A program made the position numbers and the translations under genes. A stretch of 26,649 nucleotides of DNA, taken from Lenisia limosa (taxonomy: Eukaryota; Breviatea). The notes beneath the pieces are model-generated. The model was given only the letters and a program-made list of their open reading frames with translations, was not told the origin of the DNA and did no database searches. The DNA lies in assembly GCA_001655205.1 (NCBI GenBank), contig LPNZ01008245.1:1-26649 (forward strand), read 5' to 3'. Positions 11,534 to 20,900 of this stretch are shown piece by piece; within the stretch, counting starts at the first letter, position 1, and every line of letters starts with the position of its first letter.

Positions 11534-11812
11534 AATGTCCAATCTAACAGAGAGCAAGTTATTCTTGATTTCTCTTCACCAGCTGCTTCACAAAAACAAT
11601 TCCCTTTTTTGTAACAATACAACAACAGCTACTAATATTATATAATAGCGCAAAAACAATAATAAATAGAGAGTATAGCAAAGTGCAATGCACGCAAAAT
11701 TTGAAAACAAAAGATATTGAACTGAACCTTCCGCTCCGACTCCTTAATTTTAGGTTTTTTTTTTTCAAATTGTGCTCTTTTATTTTCTCTTTGAGGTTGG
11801 GGCATATATACA
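11534..11812. promoter_or_regulatory. Divergent promoter region between copine and NOP56
   Basis: 279 bp between two outward-facing start codons, AT-rich, with an A/T homopolymer stretch near 11757. It must carry both promoters and 5' UTRs, or a shared bidirectional promoter. An AG precedes the copine ATG by 11 nt, so a 5' UTR intron is possible. No core element is recognisable with confidence. Confidence 0.55.
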
Positions 11813-14096
11813 ATGGTGAGAAGGGGAAAGTTCTACAATAATAACGCAATTCATGCACAGTTTTTTTTTTATAAAAGTCATAATTTTACACTATAGACGC
11901 TCTACACTCTCTTTGAGTCATCTTCTGGATACGGTCTCTTTGAGGCTAAGGCTTTTGATGATGTCGCTACTCTCCAGACTGAGGTTCAAGAGTCCCTGGC
12001 CGACTTTGGCCGTCTTAGCAAGATCATTACGTACGCGAGGGGAATAGACTTTTCATGTGAAAATGTTTTGCTCATGACCTTCTTCAGTTTGAAGGCTTTC
12101 GTCCCTTTCACGAGTGCTGAACTTGCTCTTGAGAATCAGAACTCAGTTGCTGAAGGTATAGCTTGGCGCGATATTCGTTTTTTGAGCAGTTAGTCCGTAA
12201 TCTTCTTTCAAAAGCAAGCAATGCTTTACGGTACAGGTACTTGCCACAGCCTTCTCAAGGAGTTCCTCTTAAACAACCTTCCAAAGGTCAAGGATGGCAA
12301 GAAGGCCAAGTTCCATTTGGGTGTTTCCAACGCCGATTTCGCTGGTGCTATTAAGGAGGTATGCGTCAAACGAGATAAATTCATGTTAATGTCAGAAAAT
12401 ACCTTGTTTATGACTTTCTGCTTTCCCTCCTGACGCCTTTTAGGCCACTTCAGCCCCCATGGAAGTCAACGATACCGTTAGTGAGATTCTTCGTGCTATT
12501 CGTATGCATTTCTCCAAGTACATCAAAGATCTCAAGGAGGCTGATCTCAACCGTGCTTGGTGTGTGGGGTTGTTTCTGAAATTACTGGAATGTTTAGCAT
12601 ACAATAAAGTATGCCCGATGTGTCTCATGATCTTAGCCTTGGTCTTGCCCATGCCTACTCCCGCTGCAAGATCNNNNNNNNNNNNNNNNNNNNNNNNNNN
12701 NNNNNNNNNNNNNNNNNNNNNNNNNNNNNNNNNNNNNNNNNNNNNNNNNNNNNNNNNNNNNNNNNNNNNNNNNNNNNNNNNNNNNNNNNNNNNNNNNNNN
12801 NNNNNNNNNNNNNNNNNNNNNNNNNNNNNNNCCCGAGCTTGCTAAGATTGTTGTGGACAACTACATGTACTCTCAGGTTGCTCTTGCCATCAAGAACCGT
12901 GCTTCTCTCAATGACGAGGTTGGTTGACCTTGTCTACTGCCTGGCTCATCTTTATAGTCCGTTGACGCTATCGAGAAGATTGTCCTCGACAAGGACCTCG
13001 CCAAACAGATCATCGACGCTGCCAAGAACTCCATGGGTTCTGACGTTTCCGATATCGACATCCAACAGATCTCCATGTTCCTCGAGCGCGTTTCCAAGCT
13101 CGCTGAGTACAGACAGAAGCTCCATCTCTACCTCCAGGTGGGTCTCTAAATAAGCTGCTGCCACCACCTTTGTCAACAGATTAACGCAAATAGTACCTTT
13201 ATGCTATTATTCTTCATCGAAATTTCCTTTATTTACCCCCCCCCCCTAGGACAAGATGAACATCTGCGCTCCCAACCTTGGTGCTCTCGTCGGAGAAATT
13301 GTCGGTGCTCGCCTCATCAGCCACGCCGGTTCTCTGACCACTCTTGCCAAGTACCCCGCCTCTACCGTTCAGGTAAGCTTGCCCTCTTTTGGCTTACTTC
13401 TTTTCTCACATGTCTTTTTCCATGGATTCTTATGTATTAGATCCTTGGTGCCGAGAAGGCACTCTTCAGAGCCCTCAAGACCCGTGGAAACACTCCCAAG
13501 TACGGTCTTATCTACCACTCAAGGTTCGCACAGGTGGAAGTATCCTTTTATCATGAACTATTGCTTTACACCTTGTCCGTTTCCACTTTTCTTCCGCTCA
13601 CATTTCCAGCTTCATTGGCCGTGCCAAGACTAAGGACAAGGGCCGTATTTCTCGCTACCTCGCGAACCAGGTATGATCTTTTCTGATCAATGTTATTTTA
13701 TTTGATGACTTTGGCCTTACTTCTGTAGTGCTCCAAGGCTTCCAGAATAGATGTCTTTTCTGATACTCCCACCGCCAAGTACGGAGAGATGCTCAAGTCC
13801 CAAGTTGAGGAACGTTTGAACTTCTACGAGTCCGGCTCCGTCCCCACTAAGAACGTTGACGCTATGAAGAAGGTCAAGGACAGCCTTGAGGGTATGTCAC
13901 CGAATAGTTTCATCCTCTCAAAATGCTGACTTACCCTTTAGTTCCTGCTGAAAAGACTGAGAAGAAGGAGAAGAAAGAAAAGAAGGAGAAGAAGGAGAAG
14001 AAAGACAAATCAGAGAAGAAGGACAAATCCGAGAAGAAGAGCAAGAAGGAGAAGAAGGAGAAGAAAGACAAGAAGTCTAAGGTGAAGAAGGACTAA
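11813..14096 (+). CDS. NOP56: NOP56, core box C/D snoRNP protein
   Basis: Scaffold protein of box C/D snoRNPs, which guide 2'-O-methylation of rRNA in the nucleolus. Exons: 11813-11815, 11897-12030, 12088-12155, 12237-12358, 12444-12559, 12637-12673 then gap, gap to 12918, 12958-13137, 13250-13372, 13441-13523, 13610-13670, 13729-13891, 13942-14096. The visible exons sum to 1332 nt (444 codons with stop), all in phase; 45-52 residues are probably hidden in the gap. The N-terminal domain begins [14 protein letters not shown]. The central part has [13 protein letters not shown]. The Nop domain has [31 protein letters not shown] and [20 protein letters not shown]. Residues [10 protein letters not shown] and ASRID and the N-terminal pattern match NOP56 rather than NOP58. 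The C-terminus is a lysine/glutamate-rich KKEKKEKK tail typical of the family. The first coding exon is only the ATG; the intron follows immediately (ATG then gtgaga). Confidence 0.96.
12674..12831. other. Assembly gap (158 N)
   Basis: Removes the segment of NOP56 between SRCKI and PELAKIV, about 46 residues in other species. Both sides are in phase 0, but 158 is not a multiple of 3, so the gap length is an estimate or an intron is hidden. Confidence 0.95.
13191..13249 (+). repeat. Shared intron 3' end, copy 1 (NOP56 intron 13138-13249)
   Basis: The last 59 nt of this intron, from tagtaccttt through an 11-C run and TAG, match the last 60 nt of a DRC2 intron (16431-16490). About five of every six positions outside the C run are identical, with one single-base length difference. 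The similarity ends exactly at the splice acceptor. Confidence 0.85.
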
Positions 14097-14180
14097 GAAG
14101 CTCCCCAATATCTTCTTGTGTGCACGCGTTTCTAGAGTCTAGCGGTTTTTTATTCTAAATACAATGGTCATCCATCATTA

Positions 14181-14186
14181 AATAAA
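14181..14186 (+). terminator. Candidate poly(A) signal of NOP56
   Basis: AATAAA lies 85 nt after the NOP56 stop codon in an AT-rich context, a plausible cleavage/polyadenylation signal. I do not know whether this organism uses the canonical hexamer. Confidence 0.45.
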
Positions 14187-14239
14187 ACCCAGTAAAAACC
14201 TGATGAAGAGAGGGGGGGGGGGAGTGAAGAAATGAGAGG

Positions 14240-14272
14240 NNNNNNNNNNNNNNNNNNNNNNNNNNNNNNNNN
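14240..14272. other. Assembly gap (33 N)
   Basis: Intergenic, 17 nt after a poly-G run. No coding sequence is affected. Confidence 0.95.
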
Positions 14273-14434
14273 TTAGTAAAGTTTGGACCAACAATTAAAC
14301 AAACGACACCCCTAGAAAGCTATAAAATAAATAAAGATAAACTCTTATTGGACTCAGGCAGTTCAGGCATCAAACAGTTTTTTTAGTGAAAAGAGTGAAC
14401 TGACTTTTTGAACGATTCTCCCTTGTATTAAATA

Positions 14435-17400
14435 ATGGCTAGAGCCAAGAAGAAAATGAAGGGGTCAGCGACCATCAACTTCGAGCCAGAGGTTGACCCC
14501 AATGTCGCTGACGAAGGCAAGACTGAATCTGAGCGAATAGATGTTTGTAAATTGAGAAGATTGGTTGTTTTCTAACAAATGTTTAGGATGAACGTGCCTT
14601 GCGTAAAGCTCAAGCCCAACAGAAAATTGAAGAGGAGGAAAAAAAGCGCGAAGAAAAGCGCAGACAACAAATTCAGGTATTTACAAGTGTTGCAGAAGGA
14701 AGGTTCCGTTGTTGACTCAATATCTGATACTTTAAGTTCCTTTCTGCCCCCCTCTCACCCCCTTAGCAACGGTTCCAAGATGAAGAACGCTATTCTAAAA
14801 TTAATATGCCGAAAATTATGAACAANNNNNNNNNNNNNNNNNNNNNNNNNNNNNNNNNNNNNNNNNNNNNNNNNNNNNNNNNNNNNNNNNNNNNNNNNNN
14901 NNNNNNNNNNNNNNNNNNNNNNNNGAAGTGTTATCACAATCACATGAGCGCGAAGTTGACCGAAAAGATGCCATTGTGTCCACTTTGGACAGGGATGTTG
15001 AGGAGAGTGATGAGCAGTATCAGGTTAGTTCTGAGGGCGCAGGAGCCCGTAACTTCAGCACTAAGCTGTATTCAGCTCATTTTGTACTTAGCAATATATT
15101 TTAGCAAAACCCCTTTTTTGTACTTAGCTAAATCCTGCTCGGGAGGTGGATTTAGCTTACTACTTTCTTTCTTTCTTCATCTAAGAGGCTTTCACCTAAC
15201 TTTCTCTCTTAATACAAAGCTTACATATAGTACGAAACGTTTTAATATAGCGTCAGGCTTGTATTTAGCTCCAAAAACACCCAAAAATAGCTAAGTACAC
15301 ACAGAATGAGCTCAATACAACCAAGTGCTGAATTGTTACAGGCCCCGGTGTCTTTGGGTTCACTGTCACTGCTTCCCCTACCATAACATTCATCATTGAC
15401 TCAACAGGTTTCTCTTCGAGCCCATTTACATAACATGCAAGCACTGATAGATCTTCACAACACGGTAAGGAAGTCCTTCGTTGGAGGCGAAGCGCAGATG
15501 ATAAATTCGTCATATACTTACAATCTAGCGTTTGTCTGAGGCAGATATTCGTTTTGAGGCCAAGTTAGCAGATTTGCTAAGCGAGTTTCAAATGGAAGGG
15601 TAAGCCTAACTCTTTTTCTAGTGTTTTTTCTTGTTATGCTATTGCATTGAATCACTGGGTGGTCAAACACCGGGGAGTTGCATGTCTTAACTATACAGTG
15701 CCAAAATTGAATCACAACACAACGCTGATAAAGAGGAGCTTGAAAACATTATGGGTAAGAAACACAGAGATACTCATCAGTACTATTTGACCAGCAATAA
15801 CGTAATAGCGGCCATGGAAGACGCGTTCACGCGGCAGGAAGGCGATGCGCGCCAAGACTTCACCACTTTGAGAGATGAGGTGGGCCATAAAATACAGCCA
15901 CCTCCATGGGCAGACCCGCGTCCTGTTTCTCATACTCCAGATCAAGAACAAGAACAGCGAAGAGTTTTCAGCCCTTCGCATTACCCTTGAGGGGCAGATT
16001 GATGACCTTGAACGGCATTTTGAAAACGCCCACCAGGTATACCACGGATTTCCATGAACCATAAATTGCTCATTTTACCGCTGCTCAGTGAGCCTCATAA
16101 TTTTTCGCTTTTGTTAGTTGTTTTACCTTTATGATTCATAATTTATTGAAAGAAAAACATAATCTTTGTTATTATGTTTAATACAAGATCACACACAAGT
16201 TTGCGTTTTTACAGAAACTGGTCTGAGCTTTGTTTGTTTGGGGTGGGATTCTTCAAAGGCTGGCTTGGGCTTTGGTTTTGTGTTTTTTTGTTTTTGTCAT
16301 CTGGCTTTTGTCTAGTTTTAGCCTTGGTTGCTTGTGTTTGTTATTGCTTGTTTTTTTTTGTTTTTTTTTGTTGTTTGTTTTTTGTTTTGTTTTTTGTTTG
16401 TTTGGAGTTTCAGATTATTCGGTTCGTGATTAGTACCTTTACGCAAATATTCTTCATCTAAATTTCCTTCGTTTTACCCCCCCCCCCTAGTCCTATGTGG
16501 CAAATACTGAGCAACGTACTCAGACATTCCGCGTATTGACAGCAAAAGACCAGCAGGCAGCCAAAACGATTGAGGCCCAACTCAGAAGGCTACATCGCCT
16601 CCAGGAGTCCATTCAGCACTGGAAGACTAAAATGACTAATAATGTTCGCGAGTGTAAGGATCGCAACATGGCACTGAAGGAGGAGAAAGATGCTATTTCG
16701 GCTCATTTCCAGGAGCTCAAGGGAAGAATGTCTAAGTTTAGACAGGTATGTTTCAACAATAGCTGATTTAGTTACACTATAGGGCCAATCTCGTCGTTTA
16801 ACAGAAATGACGGTGAACTCAAATGCTGCTATCGACTCACTTCAGGATAAACTTGTTGTGGTGAGTTTGGGCGAATGCACACAAAAGGAACAATGGGGAA
16901 GGAAGCTCTCTCTCTCTGATAAATGTTACATGCCCGTATAGTTTATTCGATGGATTGAATGATTTCAGGCTGAGCGTATATTGAAACTTGGAGAATTATG
17001 TCGAAAACTGGAGACTGAACAAGAAAAGGTGCTTCCATTTGAGTCCACTGAAGACTCCCCTATTCAGGAACATGCGGTACGCCGTTACATTGATTGATAT
17101 TTTGGACATCATATGAATCACACCGCTTCATAACATTGATATAAATGACCCATGTAGACACTTGTTCTCAAGGACACACTCCCAGGTATTGCAGACATGG
17201 CAGCTTTGGACAACTTCTTTGCCAGGGAAAACAAGGTTTGGGGATTCAATGCTCAGTTCCACAATCTCGGTTATAAATTTGGTGCATTTTGGAGAAGGCT
17301 AGAGATTGAGTGGCTTGCCTTATGCACGCACCAACCTGATAGAGAAGCTAACGCAGTAGGCACTTATTGACAAACTCGTTCTTGAGAGAGAGCGTGCCGC

Positions 17401-17809
17401 TTTGGAGGCCGAAAACCGTGACCTCAAGCAGCTGGTGCAGGTATGGCTGCTATGTTTATTCCAGCACCTTTGTTGATATCACGTAATCTTTCCTCTATAA
17501 TACTGACCGACCCCCTCTAGGCCTATTTGGATGGAGTGACCGTGACGCCAGATGCAGTGGATGGGGATAATTCCTTGCTTATTGTCAACGGCCGCACAAA
17601 TGCACCAATCTACCGAGTGAGTTGGGTGCATCTACCACAAATGCTGATTCATTTTTTGTCTTTGTTGTACTGTGTTATATTGGTGTTATAAACGTATTAA
17701 CTAAGACCAGTTACCCAATTCTGGGCTTATGGTTTTGACTGTTCAGAATGCGGACATGGTTGAGACAACAACAGGTAGTGCAAGAGTACGGTCGCGGCAA
17801 AGGAACTAA
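14435..17809 (+). CDS. DRC2: Dynein regulatory complex subunit 2 (DRC2/CCDC65)
   Basis: Coiled-coil subunit of the nexin-dynein regulatory complex of motile flagella; with DRC1 it forms the base-plate of the nexin link on the doublet microtubules. Exons: 14435-14542, 14587-14676, 14767 to gap, gap to 15023, 15408-15464, 15529-15599, 15699-15754, 15809-15879, 15941-16036, 16491-16745, 16783-16860, 16969-17076, 17158-17235, 17360-17440, 17521-17616, 17747-17809, all in phase. Family landmarks: [54 protein letters not shown] and YLDGVTVT followed by [11 protein letters not shown]. Length is about 500 residues (human protein 484). The N-terminus is basic ([11 protein letters not shown]), then highly charged coiled coil. 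Two introns are unusually long for the gene: 15024-15407 (384 nt, holds an inverted-repeat element) and 16037-16490 (454 nt, T/G-rich with a poly-C 3' end). Stop at 17807-17809. Confidence 0.95.
14826..14924. other. Assembly gap (99 N)
   Basis: Removes part of the N-terminal third of DRC2. The exon enters the gap in phase 2 and leaves it in phase 0, so the gap size is approximate or an intron is inside. Confidence 0.95.
15042..15346. mobile_element. Candidate MITE/foldback element in a DRC2 intron
   Basis: The arms 15042-15093 and about 15288-15346 are imperfect inverted repeats of about 52-58 bp, with some six mismatches and two small indels. Shared blocks are ttcagcact, gctcatt and gtacttagc. 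The interior adds a second small hairpin: agctaaatcc at 15127-15136 opposite ggatttagct at 15148-15157. No ORF is present, so it would be non-autonomous. It accounts for most of the unusually long 384-nt intron. I could not see a convincing target-site duplication, so mobility is inferred only from the inverted repeats. Confidence 0.6.
16321..16407 (+). repeat. T/G low-complexity tract
   Basis: About 87 nt dominated by T runs separated by single G (tttttttttg twice, then tttgttttgttttttg), in DRC2 intron 16037-16490. The surrounding intron from about 16200 is also T/G-rich. It lies upstream of the shared 3' end and may serve as an extended U-rich tract. Confidence 0.75.
16431..16490 (+). repeat. 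Shared intron 3' end, copy 2 (DRC2 intron 16037-16490)
   Basis: Sixty nt ending at the acceptor, similar to 13191-13249 in NOP56: tagtaccttt, then tcttcatcta, aatttccttc, an 11-C run and TAG. The 5' parts of the two introns are not similar. Confidence 0.85.
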
Positions 17810-17948
17810 GTTGTAATGTTTTTTGTTTTTTTTGTATTCTCTCTGATTTTGTATGTTATCGTGTAATATATTGTTCTATATTCTGATTTTATAAGTAAAG
17901 GAGCAGAAGGGAAGAGTATAGGGGCCAATTCAGAGCCAACGAACCAGA
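17810..17948. other. Short intergenic region DRC2-RND gene
   Basis: 139 bp between two co-oriented genes. It holds the AT-rich DRC2 3' UTR and the upstream region of the next gene. No clear poly(A) hexamer or promoter motif is visible. Confidence 0.6.
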
Positions 17949-20900
17949 ATGGGTCTTCTTACCCTTTCTGAGTTCAATGAGCGTGTGTTTGGACGTTTTT
18001 TCTTTAAGCTAGGACGCTTCAATGCCAGTATGTCGCAAATTGAATCTTTTTATATTATTCTTTAGATAATCCTTGCCTTGTTGTCTTCCTTTCGCTGATG
18101 GTTTTTTGCTACCTAGCCGGAGGACTCCTTAAAATGGAGGACAACAAGGTTATTGAGCCTGATGATCTCTGGGGACCAAAAGGTGAGCGCTCTTTTGCTG
18201 ATTGTTATGACTATTAATAGGGTATTTTTAATACAATTACTTTAAAACAGTGATATCAAGCTTTGTATTTACTTTTCNNNNNNNNNNNNNNNNNNNNNNN
18301 NNNNNNNNNNNNNNNNNNNNNNNNNNNNNNNNNNNNNNNNNNNNNNNNNNNNNNNNNNNNNNNNNNNNNNNNNNNNNNNNNNNNNNNNNNNNNNNNNNNN
18401 NNNNNNNNNNNNNNNNNNNNNNNNNNNNNNNNNNNNNNNNNNNNNNNNNNNNNNCTCGAATACCTCGACGCCACGTTTGCCATCGACATGAAAGTGCGGC
18501 AAATCGAAGTTGTTGTTGATGACAAGGTGAGATGGAAAGACAACTATCCGACCCGAGGCCGAGGCCAACTGTCCGCCGGGTTGTTGACAACTCGCCGGCT
18601 CAGACCCGCGGCTTGTGTCGTTTCTGTCGCTGGCGGGTCTTTGTTTTTTGCTACTTTTCTAACTACAAGAAGGTCTTTTTATTGGGAGGCATGTAAATCC
18701 CTTTGATATATTTCATTTTGGGGTAATCTTAATACTAATTTGTTGTGTGATTTTTCAACCCTAACCCCATTTACCGAGCCTTTTGTTCATAATTGGGCCG
18801 CTTTCAATGTGTGAAGGGTAAAATGACGTTTATTTTGATATTTTGAGCTTTTTTTTTAGTTTCATGCAAGCCTTTTGTTCGTTTTCTAATGTGTTTTTAA
18901 TATAATTTATTGTCAAATATTTATATTTTTCCTTCAGTTACCCCCCCCCCTCCCCAGACCTACACACATGAGGATCTGTGTGCACGTTCGTCAGAAGACT
19001 CGGATTGTCTTGTGGCGTCACCTTGGGCCTACGTGTCGTACAACACCACATGCTTGCATGTTCCCGGGTCCTGCACCTTCCCCACCATCCAAGCGGTCAT
19101 GTCATACGTCAATACCGCCCAAGAAAACCCGCTTTGCTTTGGGACAGAGTGTGTTCTTAACTCGCGTTTCGTTGCTGGAAATCAGGTATGGGCTTATTGG
19201 AGAAACGAATGCGTCTGTTGCTCTGATCTAAATATTATAAGAGTAACACCCGTTCATAACCAAAATATACTGCTACCCATTGTGACCTTTTCCCCCTCCA
19301 GAAAACTAATGATGCCGGCGCGGTGGTCTCAGCACAAGCGCTCCTTACTACTTTCTTCATGAAGTTGGGGGGGGGGGTACTCTGTTATTCTGTGCTTTTG
19401 TTCTCTCATACAGTGTTTCCTAACGATTTTTCTCCAAGTTACAACGTAGGAATGAAAAAAGCTTGGAGTCAGCTACAAAGGAATGGATGCTGAAATACAA
19501 CGACGTACTCAATTCTGAAGAAACTCAGAAAATGGTGGGACATTGTATGTTTGAGTTCTAATTGACAGTAAAACATTCCAGTTTATTGCACTCCCTACAA
19601 ATTGACAGCCTAGATTCCAGCAGGAGCAGAGCTGAAGTACTATTCGTCTGAATCTACTGGTTCTGAACTTGAAATTGCACTCCAAAGCTCCCAAACATTG
19701 ATACCAATCTCGTAGGTCCTAATTTATTTTCCCGTCTTATTAACTGTATGCTCTATGGGATGAACTGGACCCTCATTTTACGTGTAACCCTGTAGAATCC
19801 TCCTCACCTTCATTTTCCTGGTCTTTTCTCTGAGTCAAAAGTGTAACGGCATTGAAAGTGGCATGATGCTAAGTGTTGTCGCTCTTTTCTGCATTCTCCT
19901 TGCTGTCGCGTCAGGTGTGTTGGACTGTAACCTCCTTTTTTTTGTTCCGGCTGTAACCCTTTTTCTTCATCTTCTGGCTTGTTAATTCTTGAAGGTATTG
20001 GAGTTGCCATGATCCTTGGAGTATGGTACACTTCTATCACATCTACAGTCTTCTTTCTCTCTATGGGTATTGGTGAGCGGGAATTGTGGAGTGTTTCCCC
20101 TTCTTGTGCCGTTTGAAGTTGTTTTATTTCCAATGAAAGGGTTTTTGTCTTACCATCACAGGTATGGCCAACACGATCCTTATGTACTCCACGTGGAATG
20201 AAATTGCCCCAACCGCAACAGGTTCGCGCAAAGTGTATTTTCCATCGTAACTTGGTCTTTGTCTGTTGACAATGCGTGCTCATCATGTACAGTCCTCCTT
20301 CCCTTTGCAGTTTTTCTGACTCCTTAGACGTTGTCGATCTCAATAGTCGCGCCATGGAAAGAGTAGGAGTCTTCATTACCCTGACAACAGCAACAACGTA
20401 AGCCGCTGTGTCTCCATTTGCATTGTATAAGTGCCACCTTTTCAAGAGTCCTTCACCCCTTTGACACCGTTCAGTTGCCTTGCGTTTATTGCCGGTGCTA
20501 ATACAGTGTTCCCTGCAGTGCAAAACTTCTGTCTCAGTGCCGCCCCGGTTATGTTCTTCAGGTTGGCGAGGATATTTTCACACATTTTTTTTACAAGGCG
20601 CTTACTTGCTTTAGTTATTGCCTGACCTTGACTTGTTTCGATGCTGTATTAGTCCTGAATCATAAGAGAATTGCGGTAGGCAAACGGACGCTGTGATATC
20701 ATATTTGACTCTGTGGCATCTCACTCTCCACAGGCCCGCAAGGCCGACTGTCTTTGCTGTGTCACGTGCGGCTCTCCAGCGGCTGTGGCGCATCCAGAGT
20801 GGGATGCGATGATGATCAAAGGACTGGACTGGCTTTTCTTACCTTTCAGAGTTTCAGAATTGGCTACAGTTCCAGATGCGAATGAGACGCCAGAGAAACC

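Larger units (their letters stand above)
14097..14434. other. Intergenic region NOP56-DRC2
   Basis: 338 bp with the NOP56 3' UTR, a poly-G run at 14212-14222, a 33-N gap (14240-14272) and the DRC2 upstream region, which contains a run of T near 14378. No gene is visible. Confidence 0.7.

Noticed and set aside
15061-15298. Many tagct/tttagc words scattered in the DRC2 intron as an independent repeat
   Set aside because: They are explained by the terminal and inner inverted repeats of the candidate element.
18117-18182. Alternative acceptor (ctacctag) for RND exon 2
   Set aside because: In phase, but it would remove TM1. The earlier acceptor at 18065 gives NPCLVVFLSLMVFCYLAG, the expected first membrane segment.
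19810-20523. 237-codon ORF on the minus strand
   Set aside because: It lies antisense to several phased exons and introns of the RND gene and resembles no family I know. Most likely chance, although its length is unusual.
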